Of a DNA stretch of 64,000 nucleotides, positions 28,701 through 38,900 are shown in pieces (position 1 is the stretch's first letter; each line of letters starts with the position of its first letter). The position numbers and the translations under genes are program-made. The notes below the pieces were generated by a model. The model saw nothing but the letters and a program-made list of their open reading frames with translations. It was not told where the DNA came from and searched no databases. The DNA is from Coturnix japonica (lineage: Eukaryota > Chordata > Aves > Galliformes > Phasianidae), in the NCBI RefSeq assembly GCF_001577835.2, contig NC_029542.1:1810429-1874428 (forward strand), read 5' to 3'.

Positions 28701-31700
28701 ACCCATTGTGTTGAGTTCATTTTAAAATCTGGTTAACATTAAAGTGTACTCTCTGTCATGCTTTGAGAACATATATACAAATATGAAATTGCAGAGAAAT
28801 TTGATGTTAGAGCAATTTGACAGGTCTTTATGATGTATTTCCCAGGCTGAACAATGGGGGCCAGTCAAATTTTGATGGCTGCTATTCAATAGGAAGCGTG
28901 TGGAGACAATGGGAAGGCTGAAACATAGGGAAGTCGACTCAGCCAAACGTGCCTGAGGGGTCCAGTATTTCGAGAATCAGAAATGTCCAAGCAGGAGAAC
29001 AAAGACAGGCTATTGGTCATTATGGCTGTATTATTCTTTGGACGACTTGAGCTGTCAGAATTTATTCTGAAGGAGAGAAGTTCTGTGTGCTATATAGAAG
29101 GTGTATCTGCTGGATGGGAGCAGGGAAAGAAGAGGAAGTGTTGCTTGGTTTTGTTCTGAAGCTCCGTAATGAGCCTCCATGCGAATCAGGGGATCTGTAA
29201 TTCTCTTCCTGTCTTTTGTAAACAGTTTATTTTGTTTACAAATCTTCTGCAATGTGAAAGGGTGAGTATGGGCTTGACTTTGGGGGTGTCCTTACAAAAT
29301 TATGCAGAAATATAAGAAGTCCTTATCAAGTCTCTGGAGGAATCAGGCTCACATGCCAATGTCCTTATGAACTAATACAACAAAAAGGATCTTGAAGCAA
29401 ATATGGTGCAACCTTTTCTGGCATAAGCTGTACAGGAACTCAGACTGAAATATTAGTATGGTCATTTTTAGCTTTAACCCTGTTTCTTGCATGAGCAGGT
29501 GGACCTAGAGTTCATGTATTAATTTTACTACTTGTCCTCTACTCCAGTGCTTTGCAAATTAACTTTAAATAACGCTTCTGCACGTTAGGTGGAAGATAGC
29601 AGCTCTCCAATAGCATCCAACAGAATTCCACACTAATTTATCATAGGAAGAGCAAAAATCTGGTTAATCCAAAGTGGTTGGCTTGGAATATTAACACAGT
29701 TTCTGAGGTAAACATCCTCTTTTAATCAGAGCCTGTCGTGGCATCTTCAGGGTTCAACAGGAGTCAGGACTTCGTATCTTTGTTAGCTGAAAGAGTTTCC
29801 AACCCCAGCAGCTTTGCATATCCCTACTGGTGTGTGGAAGAAGTGACAGTTCAGGAAGGAGTGCACCAGAGACTGAATCAATAGCCCTCATTCCTCTGAT
29901 GTTAGTAGTTGCTGACTGCCTCCTCTGCAAATAATAATCAGACCTGACCCCACTTACTTTGAGGTACAGTGAGATCATGACACAAACTTATGCTCTAGAC
30001 TATAGTTTTGTTCAGCTTGTTGTTTAAGGACAAAGCTGCTTAAAAGGAGAAAATCCTCATAATCAAGGTAAAGAGATTATTTTTATAAATAGCTCTTTGT
30101 ACTGCAGGGATAATTATATAGATTACTCTAATTTTGTTAGATCACAGCTTCATAAGTGTTCTGATTGTCTGTAATGTTTATCTTGCCACTGGATTGTATT
30201 TAGTAGGTGTGAAAACCATTTTGCTCGCTGTTTAAAGTTAATTCTTACCAGTTTTGGTCTATCCACTCTCTGGATATCAATAGCTCTGTGCTATTACTTC
30301 AGTGGTAGTGGTCACTTATTTGATTCCTCTCTTTTGCTGTAATTTCATGTGATGCTCTGACCTGCACAGAACCATTGGGGGGGGGGGGGGGGAGTGTGAT
30401 TGAGAGAGGAGTGATAAATGGTTGGAGGATGGCAGGAACTGCTGCTGGAGGGACGTTGGGGGGGGGGGGGAGGAATAAAAAGTGCTGCAGACTGGACTCC
30501 AAGAGTACTTGTGTAAGACATGATGTCCTGTGATCTTGGAGTGTTGTGTAAATGCTAATTGAGCTTTATGCTGGACCAGTATAGTTGACCAATTTTTCTG
30601 TTTCTCGGTGTGAAAAAAGAAGTGGCGTGTCAGGCTTCAGCTCCAGAATCCACTCGTCGCAGAATTCCTTAGTAGATTTAAGTGTTTCACTTTTTGTCAC
30701 CGGGCTCCAAATGAATTAAAACTATGAACTTAGTAGGTTAGTGTTAGAAATGGAAGAAAACGTGGATATCTTCATTCCAGTATATTTCAAAGAGGGCTTT
30801 TTTGTTGCCAGCTTTCTTTAAGTCCTTCACTTAAATCCTACCAAGGCACCTCCTCTTCTATCTCTTTTCCCTTTCTTTTTTTTTTTAATTCCTAACAAAA
30901 TGACAGTAAGGAGGCAGGTTGAGAGTTCACACGAGAGGGTACAACCTAAATCAAGGTGATTTTCAATCAATAATTATTACAGCAGACTACTGAGTAGATG
31001 TCTGCAGTGATCCCTGACTGTCTGAGCTGATTAAACTCTGACACCTTTCTGATTTGACTGCTGGTGATGTTTTTGTTTGTGTTTACAGAGGAATATGAGG
31101 TGAATGCTAAGAGATACTGGGATGACTTTTATAAGATTCATGAAAATGGCTTCTTCAAGGACAGGCACTGGCTGTTCACTGAATTCCCCGAGCTGGCACC
31201 AAATAGGAACCCAAGTCAAAATGAAGATTCTCTGTGTGAACTCAGCTGCAAAGAGGTATCCAAAAATGAAGGGCTGGGAAGCTGTGAAAATGGACATTGC
31301 ACATTAGAAACCAGAGCAGAGAATGAGTTAAACCTGGTGAAAAGCAGTCGTACATGCTGTACAGAAGAGCTGGCTGCACAGAAGCTGAAACAGAGTTATG
31401 AAGATTACCCGGGATCCTCTGCTTCTTACCGTATATTAGAGGTAATAGCTATAAAACAATGAATCACAGATTGAGTGGTTTCTTGTATGAATGTTTGTGT
31501 GACTGGGTGATGGATGTAAAATTATGTACATAGCAAACAAGTTAGTGGGAAGGTCAGCTTACATCAGTAAAAAGAGAGGGCAGCTTAGAATTGTTGGGAT
31601 TCTTGGTTCAGTCTGTACACACAGAGCACAAGGACAAGTTTTCAGGTTTAAAATAAAAACTATTGATGTTGAAACAAACTTTTAAGTGCCATCTTTTCTA

Positions 31701-34700
31701 TAAGAAATTGATTCTTTTATTTGTCTGTATAAATATTTTCTTTGTCTTTTATGGTTTTGATGTTTGTGCTGATTCTTGTTTGCCCTGAGAGGCATGAAGT
31801 GGAATTATGAAACCAAGAATGTAGGGATGCTGTTTCTTTAGGAACTTATATTCCATCTAATAACAGAAAATCTCAGGTTAACATAGTGGTATCATGCTTG
31901 TCCAGGTCAGATTTCTCATAAACATTAGACTCCAGACAGCTCATGAAGACCTTTTGCTTTGCCACCTCTGTTTTGTTCAGTGTAGATACCACCATTTTTG
32001 TTGAGTGCTCCTGTTGTATGGAAACTCTGACCTTCTAGGGAGAATCAATATAAAGAGTCCTTTAGATTTACATTTGATCTGAGCCATTGAGACTTCCTCA
32101 GACAAATGTTCTTGGGATGTGGTGGCTTTCCTGTCTCACCTGAATATTCTCAGTGCCATATGTCACTGCTTGCCCTTTGTGGTTTTTTTTCTTCTCAGAC
32201 TTTCAATTTCACTGATTATTTAGACATTCAGGGAGAAATATTCTAAACCCAGTTGTATGAGACCTCAAATGGGACTTCAGATGGGAACAGACATAAGAAA
32301 TAACAAGCTATAATCATTGTAGGCTTAATTGTAACTTGAACAAGAGCCATCTAGTGAGGGTAACTCTGAAACAGCAGAATATAATTATAGTAAAGCAAAC
32401 TTCTTTCTCTGTTGCTCTGATTTTCTGTGGAAGGGAATGTAACTAATCTACAGTGCTTTTTTTTCCAGTGCTTCAGTGACTTGTATATACTGGTTGTTAG
32501 GCTTGGGATTCTAGCAATAACCATTCTCAGAAGAGGAGCAATACGCAATTTGTTAGTAAGATTTCTAGGAGAACTGAACTGGTTTCCCACAGTGCTTGTA
32601 TGTAGGCCTGCTCCTCAGAGCTGAGTGTATTCAATTCATGCAGTGATATTTGCAAATGGTCAGTGCTGTGCTCGTTTGTTACTTCTGAGATACACTCTGT
32701 TCTGTGGCTGTAGAGAGTTAAAGTTGAAATCAGATGCATGGGATGTGTTGAAGGAGTAATTTTCATTACGTGCACATCTGCTTTGTTTGTGCAGGTTGGC
32801 TGTGGTGCTGGAAATACAGTCTTCCCAATTTTACAAACCAACAAGTAAGTAGTTCTCATTAAGATTTTACCTGTGTGATAAAGCAGCCCATGAAAAACTG
32901 TAGGGAAATTGTTGCATGCTTTCTTAATTGGGACAGTTTCATGCTGAAAGGCCAGATGTAACTGATAAACTATATAAGTCTTCAAATAATCGTGTTTTGA
33001 GCCTGAAGGTCTTTGGTCTTGAAATGCAAGCATACGTGTCTCATTCTAAAGCATTTTCATACAGGCTTTAGTATCTCTCCTGAAGGAAAAGTAAGCAGTC
33101 AGTTCCATGTGAGAATAACTCAGACATAAAAGAGCAAAGTGATGAGCCAGATTTTGCACAGCAGATAAGAGACAGACAGACTGACCGAGACTAAAGGCCA
33201 CGATTTCAGACTCTCAATTTTGTGCTCTGTGTGTCTGATGCACTTCTGTATATCCTGTGGAACACCTTTCTATATGTGATGATAGTGTCTTTTGCTTATT
33301 TCAGTGACCCAGGCCTTTTTGTTTATTGCTGTGACTTTTCTACGACAGCCGTGGATCTTGTCCAGGTAAACTCAACAGTGACTTATGAAGGTAGGAAGTA
33401 CACGGTGCCAATTGCACGCTGACATAAGTATATCATGGAAGCCACCAGCTGTATAGTTCTTTTGGCAGCTTTCTATTTTAGCTAGCCCTGATGCTGACCC
33501 TTTTACTGTTTAAAGACTGTAGAAATGAGGGAAGCAAGAGTCCTCAGCACATCACTTTGGCAGCAGAGAAGTCAGCCAGATTTCCTTTCCCCTGTGGTTG
33601 GCAGCTCTGTTTAAAAAATGCAATGCTCTTTTAGTTGAGTAACTGCTGAACCTTGAGAACATTCAGCCTATTTTTTAACAGCGACTGAAGTTGTGTTTGA
33701 TTTGTGTGTGCATTATTAGCACTGCAATTCTGTAAGTGGTAGGAGTGCTTCTGCAAAGACAGCTGAGGACAGGTACTGTGGAACAGAAAGCTGGGATTTA
33801 GTCAAAGGACAAATGCTGCTAACAAAACTCAGGTCAGAACAGAGCTGGGAATGAGTCTATGGAGTGTCAAATGTTATCAGTTATTTCATGAGATGAAATG
33901 GGCACAGCAGCAGATCCAGCATATCATTGTATCTGCAGAGCTGACAAAAGTGCTGCTTATGGGGGTTACTACAATCCATAGCAACAGCTTTCAAAGATTA
34001 AATGACTTCTAGAAATCTGCTTGTGATTTTATGAGTGTAACTTTATGGAGCTGGGTCTGATGTTTGGGATGTTGGAAGTAACTTGCTTTTTGAAATGAAA
34101 TGTAGACTACTCATGTCTGCTAATGCTCTAATATCTCTCCCTTTAAATACAGAGCAATGTGGAATATGATTCTTCTCGCTGCTTTGCATTTGTCCATGAC
34201 CTCTGCAATGACCAAAGTCCTTTCCCAATGCCAAATGAAAGCCTTGACATTGTCATTCTCATCTTTGTCCTGTCAGCAATTCTCCCAGAGAAGTAAGTTT
34301 AAAAATTTCTTCTGGGTCTAAAGCAAATACATACAGAGCTGGAGTTCTTTATTAGAGAAACATAAAAAGAGCAGAGATGAAGAAAAAACTGTAATTGTTG
34401 AAGCCTTGCTAGTGCCGAGTGGGAAACACGTGTCATGCTGTTGTACCTTCTTCCATTTCATCCAGTTTAGCTAAGGCTTCTTAGTAATCTGTTAAAGTTA
34501 TACCAACATAACCTACATCAAAGACTTAAAATTCCGTGGCTGTCTCTCTGCAATCTTAACATGTCTCAAGTTCTTCATCTCCACAGCTTTACTACTTCAT
34601 CTCTTTAGTTTTACAGTGATGTCAAGGACCAAAACAGCCTGCATTATTGATGTGTTTTGAAGGTTGCACCTCTGTTCTATGCACCAGCTAGCGATGTCAG

Positions 34701-37700
34701 AAATATCAACAAGGTTCTTCTATTTCATTCACTTTTTGCCAAGTGATTGCATCCTAAAACTGCAAAAAAAATACCAACTAAACTGACTAAATAACCTCAC
34801 TGTACTCTTTAATGTTGCTGCATGAGATCCCTCTCGTTGTTTAAGTTAAGGAGACTGGTAGCTTTCTACATAATGAATTATTTAGTTTCAGCACTTGCTT
34901 GATAATATAGTGATCTGTGTGCTGTGCCATCCATATCTTTGTGTAGATTAATCAACAGGTGAGTAAGGAAATATATAATGAATTGAGCACCTTTGTTATA
35001 AACATGATGCAGAGCAGCTGTTAGCTGTTACATACCTGAATTGTTAGTATGAACACTGCAAGAGCAGGAAAGAAAGAGAATCTTGTTAAATGAAACATGT
35101 CTACCTGCAGTAGAATATATAGGAGATGTTTGATAGGTAGTGATAGACAGTGAATAGTGGGAGAATAGTCTTGGATGCTTAGCAGTACCTGAAGATTAGG
35201 CTGATGGAGCCGAACCTGCAGTGGAATGTATTGAGATAAAACAAGTGGAGCCAGTGCAGAAGTTGACAGAAAGTTTTTGGGTGTTAATGTGTCATAGTTT
35301 TTTCTAGATATGTGTAAAGTGAAATTAAAGCTGATTCTGTGACTGATCCAGTTTCCTATTAAGGCTAAGCTAAAGAAGGGGAGGAAAAAAAGAAGGCAAA
35401 ATTGGCAACTATGATTAAAAAAAAGAACAGAAATGGTGGGCCGATAAAGTGAACCCACCCCAGTCTGACAGTGCTCAGTAGATTTCAGATGTTGGTCGCT
35501 TTTTATATGAAGTTGTAATATGTGTGAAACTTCATATTTTCTGTTTGGTAGGCTAAACAAACAGGCTTGATTTTGCAGACTTCTGAATGCTGCCATCTTG
35601 TTCTTTCCTCAGGATGCAGTACGTCATTAACAAACTAAGTCACCTTCTGAAACCAGGAGGAATGATTTTGTTACGAGATTATGGCCGTTACGACCTAGCC
35701 CAGCTTCGGTTCAAGAAAGGTATTTTCATTTCCCATGGGGAGCCTTTACAGCTCACTAATAGATTATGCTTCTCTGGAGCAGTGTCTGCCCTGTTTGGGA
35801 GGCAGCTCATTAATTCCCCTGAAGCACAGCGTGTGCTAGGAGGAGAAGTGCTTCTGTCTTTATATGCAGCAGTTGTTTGGTTTTAAATGATAGCTGGTAA
35901 CTGTTTAAATCCTTCTTGCCCTTAGGTCAGTGTCTGTCTGCTAACTTCTATGTGAGAGGTGATGGCACCAGAGTCTACTTCTTCACCCAAGGTAGGAGGC
36001 TGGAAAATACATCCTCACCTCTTTTTGTCCCTGTGCACCCAAGTTTTGTTGCTAGCTCTTTCCAGCCAGTCTTTCTTGGAGCAGTGTGAAATGTGAAGTG
36101 TCACCTAATCACACAGGGATCTCAGCCTGTCAGATGCTGATTTGAATATGCACAGTAAATTCCTATGTGGAAAATCTTTTTAGATTAAGACTGAAGTGTG
36201 TGCTAAACTGAAAGGAATGGAAGTGGAGAAGCCCTCTTGAATCTAGTTGCCTGAGGAGTATGCAGTCAGATGAATGCAACTGGAGAGAACTTCTCTTAAC
36301 TTTACTGTTCTCCCACAGTGGAATGTGAGGAGCATGGTTCAGTACAGAGCTAGGGACAAACTTCTTAGTTCCTTCCAGTATTTAAAAGGGGAATATAAAC
36401 AGGAGGGGAATCAACTTTTTACTCAGGTAGATAGTGAAAGGACAATGATTTTAAGCTCAAGAAGAGAAAGTTTCGATTGGATGTCAGGGGCAAGTTCTTC
36501 ATAGAGAGACTGGTGAGGTGCTGGAACAGCTGCCCAGAGAGGCTGTGGATGCCCCATCCCTGGAGGTGTTCAAGACTGGCTTGAATGGAGCCCTGGGCAG
36601 CCTGGTCTAGTCCCAGATCTGGAGGTTAGTGGCCCTCCCTGTGGTAGGAGGGTTGGAACTGGGTGATCCTTAGCATCCCTTCCAACCCAAGCCATTCTAT
36701 GACTCTGTGATTCAGTTGTTGCTTTGTGTTCAGCAGGAGTTTAATTTCTCTCACCTTATCACCAGTTGCACCCCAGTCACTTCCACTGAGGGCTCATCTG
36801 CATGGTCTGTTTTAGAGCACTGACACAACTGCAATGAACTGTTCTGTTCCCCCACTGCAAAAGTCTAATTTGTCACAACAAAATTAATACTCAGTGTGTG
36901 ATTGGCAAATGCTTCCCTATGTCAAGTATCTGATAAAAGTGCACAAGCTGGGACCTGCTAGCTCTTTTCTCCAGCAGCTCCATACCAGTCACACGCTCCC
37001 AAGCTGCAGTTGAATGAGCTCTCTGCTGCTCAGCAGGACTCAGACTGACTTTGCCCACGGCCACTGTGCTGGGGCACTATGATACTTACTTGCTTGGTCA
37101 GGAATACTTACCAATTTAAGTGTTGTAGCCTTGAGGGCTCTCAGTGCTTTGGGCCCCAGTTGGGTGTGGGGTTTTTTTTTTTCAGGATTTTTTTTTTCCA
37201 GACATAACTATAATGAATCCAGTTCCCCTCCAGCTTATACAGCAAAGATCTTACTGCCACCATTTAAAAAGCGTAGGTCTGATATCTGATCTGGTTCTTT
37301 GCTCTTGCAGACTCTGAAATTGCAATGGAGAGAGGGGAGAGGAGTAAGGAAAGGGATCTGTCCCTACTCACTAGAAGGTGATCCTTTAATTGGTTACTAG
37401 AGGCAATACTAATGTCTGGGACTGCTGTTGTTTTCATCAACTCTCTGTAACTCCAGTTGTCCTCACAATACTTCTTTCCTTCCTTTGTAGAAGGTAAATT
37501 CAAAGGAAACTTATGAGACTGTAGCCTTATTTCCCCCATAACACAATAGTTAAGTCCTGTCTGATCTCTACATTTCCCTGCCAGACAGAGACCATGAGTT
37601 TCCTCTGGCCTGTCTTTCAACTGTTTAGCCCTCAGCATGAACAGATATCAGTTAAATGAAAGCTGTAGCATCCTTCTCTTCTCTCTGCTTCCAGATGAAT

Positions 37701-37846
37701 TAGATGATCTCTTCACAAGTGCTGGCCTGCAGAAAATACAGAATCTGGTTGATCGTCGACTGCAAGTGAACCGTGGGAAGCAAATGACAATGTATCGAGT
37801 ATGGATCCAGTGCAAATACCAAAAACCTGTTGCCCCTCAGCTGTGA
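25660..37846 (+). CDS. METTL2: tRNA N(3)-cytidine methyltransferase METTL2 (9 exons)
   Basis: METTL2 uses S-adenosylmethionine to make 3-methylcytidine at position 32 of certain cytosolic tRNAs (threonine and arginine tRNAs in mammals). Nine exons join in frame to give 370 residues against 378 in human METTL2A. The SAM-binding motif is [13 protein letters not shown] (residues about 178-190). The acidic strand-2 region is FVYCCDFS, and the conserved later block is [20 protein letters not shown] (about 279-298). The N-terminal block [20 protein letters not shown] is nearly identical to human. Residues about 105-170 form a poorly conserved acidic insert, as in mammals. The start is the first ATG after the promoter block, in an ATGGCGGC context. 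Birds are expected to have one copy; human has METTL2A and METTL2B. Introns 1 and 2 are the longest, at about 2.0 and 3.3 kb. Confidence 0.97.
26005..26693 (+). mobile_element. CR1 LINE 3' end split by a minisatellite
   Basis: The left part (about 26005-26083) has GTGGATGCCCCGTCC, GAGGTGTTCAAGGCCAGGTT and GGCAACCTGATCTA. The right part (about 26583-26693) resumes with GGGCAACTTGATTTA and ends GGTCCCTTCCAACCCGGGTC and ATTCTGTGATTCT. The junction word GGCAACYTGATYTA stands on both sides of the array. Confidence 0.8.
26084..26582 (+). repeat. G-rich minisatellite, core TATGGGGTC
   Basis: About 500 bases of 9- to 12-base units such as TATGGGGTCTC and TATGGGGATC, with some GGGGCCTG variants. The G-rich strand is the METTL2 sense strand. 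Three forward frames stay open through much of it because the unit lacks stops. These are not genes. Confidence 0.95.
27704..27795 (+). CDS. METTL2: METTL2 exon 2
   Basis: Encodes [20 protein letters not shown] then [10 protein letters not shown]. Phase 2 in, phase 1 out. The acceptor is TTACAACAG. Confidence 0.95.
27796..31088 (+). other. METTL2: METTL2 intron 2
   Basis: 3.3 kb, AT-rich. It holds two long runs of G at about 30377-30392 and 30459-30470, and small random frames. No exon, RNA gene or clear mobile element was recognised. Confidence 0.75.
30377..30470. repeat. Two poly-G tracts
   Basis: Two uninterrupted G runs of roughly 16 and 12 bases separated by about 65 bases, in otherwise AT-rich intron. 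The exact lengths are the kind of thing sequencing gets wrong. Confidence 0.85.
31089..31441 (+). CDS. METTL2: METTL2 exon 3
   Basis: The largest exon. It opens with [20 protein letters not shown] and [18 protein letters not shown], passes through a variable acidic and cysteine-containing segment, and ends with [12 protein letters not shown], the lead-in to the SAM motif. Confidence 0.96.
31442..32794 (+). other. METTL2: METTL2 intron 3
   Basis: 1.35 kb, AT-rich, no feature recognised. Confidence 0.75.
32795..32844 (+). CDS. METTL2: METTL2 exon 4 (SAM motif)
   Basis: Only 50 bases, too short to stand out as a reading frame. It encodes [16 protein letters not shown], the glycine-rich SAM-binding motif. 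Borders are TTTGTGCAG| and |GTAAGTAG. Confidence 0.96.
33305..33365 (+). CDS. METTL2: METTL2 exon 5
   Basis: 61 bases encoding [20 protein letters not shown]. The D at the end of the second strand is the usual ribose-binding acidic residue of class I methyltransferases. Confidence 0.96.
33366..34152 (+). other. METTL2: METTL2 intron 5
   Basis: 787 bases, no feature recognised. Confidence 0.7.
34153..34292 (+). CDS. METTL2: METTL2 exon 6
   Basis: Encodes [20 protein letters not shown] then [20 protein letters not shown]. The HDLC motif follows methyltransferase strand 3 and [13 protein letters not shown] is strand 4. Confidence 0.96.
34293..35612 (+). other. METTL2: METTL2 intron 6
   Basis: 1.3 kb, AT-rich. 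The 191-codon minus-strand frame at 35021-35596 is hydrophobic and low in complexity, and I do not regard it as a gene. Confidence 0.7.
35613..35719 (+). CDS. METTL2: METTL2 exon 7
   Basis: Encodes [20 protein letters not shown] then [15 protein letters not shown], the best conserved block of the METTL2/6/8 family. Confidence 0.96.
35926..35991 (+). CDS. METTL2: METTL2 exon 8
   Basis: 66 bases encoding [20 protein letters not shown]. Phase 1 at both ends. Confidence 0.96.
35992..37694 (+). other. METTL2: METTL2 intron 8
   Basis: 1.7 kb. A CR1 piece occupies about 36340-36716. The rest shows two poly-T runs near 37170-37200 and nothing else. Confidence 0.75.
36340..36716 (+). mobile_element. 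CR1 LINE 3' end
   Basis: Contains AGGTGCTGGAACAGCTGCCC, GAGGCTGTGGATGCCCC, GGAGGTGTTCAAGACTGG and a CCTTCCAACCCAAGCCATTC end. The upstream half is more diverged, so the left limit is approximate. Confidence 0.85.
37695..37846 (+). CDS. METTL2: METTL2 exon 9 (last coding exon)
   Basis: Encodes [20 protein letters not shown] then [20 protein letters not shown] and ends KPVAPQL with a TGA stop. Confidence 0.96.
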
Positions 37847-38900
37847 GGAAGCAGGGTGTGCTTTGTCAGATTTTATCCTCTTCATGGTTGGTCTCCTCCT
37901 GGTGAGATGTATTGTTGAGGAAGTCAGCATGCATAGAACCTCAGTGCCTTTCATAGCACCTAGCATCACTAAAGATGAGTTTTGCTAAGGACAAGTGGTC
38001 TAGGAGGAGACCAACAAGTAATTAAGGTGTCTTGCTACTGGGCTGGGTTTTTAAAGTTTATAGTTTTTAACAACATAAGAAATAGTCATGCTAAGAGCAG
38101 CTGTGCAAGTTGAGTAGCAAGCCCCTCTTACTGTGGATTTCTACATGAAACAAGATCTTCAACCTTGTCTCTGTGCTGTTGTTTTTTGTTTCCAAGACAA
38201 ATTTGATAGATCTGATTTCCTTTGCAGCTGGTCACATGGATCCCTTTGCCAACTTATCTCATGCAATTCTCTTTCAGTCCTTCAGATCTGTGCAAATCCA
38301 GAAGTTAAAATACACTTATTGAGGGCATGAACTGAGAGCACGCTTGTTTCTCTGTGCCACTTTTCTCACAGACGTATCCTGGTGGGCAGATAACCTGTGG
38401 AGAACACAGATTATTGCTTTTACTGTCTTCAAGATTGTTTCTTTACGGAGCTAGCACACTATAGCTCAGTTGCTGTGAATTCTCAGAGTTCAACCTTTCA
38501 GAAATGTGAGGTTGTTGATAAGGTAGTTCTGAAGCACCTTCAGAGTGCAGAGAAACCAAAGCAGCTTGTGGGACCAGAGTTTGCACAGAATCCATTACCT
38601 GCTTTTTCTGCCTGAATAGTCAAGAAGTGTTCCAGCTGGCTGCAGAACCAGGTCACAAGCTGCACTGCCCTGTCTTGGTGATGCACTAAACTAAAGTAGG
38701 CAAGGCACTTGTCTTTGATAAGAAATATGAAGAGTGTCTACCAACGTTGTTTGATTTATTAAAGGAAACCAAGTGTGGCTTTCTGAAGGTATTACCCCAC
38801 TTTTGACAGCTGACAACTTTTATCTCTACTTGTTGTTGGTTTTTTGTTACTTTTAGGATGTCGGACAACAGATATTCAAATAAATTCTGAGGTAATGTTT
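37847..38900 (+). other. METTL2: METTL2 3' UTR (probable extent)
   Basis: About 1 kb to the first well-formed AATAAA. No conserved element recognised. A shorter form cannot be excluded. Confidence 0.5.
38879..38884 (+). terminator. METTL2: METTL2 poly(A) signal (candidate)
   Basis: AATAAA about 1.03 kb after the stop codon, followed by a GT/T-rich stretch as expected downstream of a cleavage site. Confidence 0.55.

Noticed and set aside
35021-35596. 191-codon minus-strand frame in METTL2 intron 6
   Set aside because: Low-complexity hydrophobic sequence with no recognisable domain, inside a well-supported intron.
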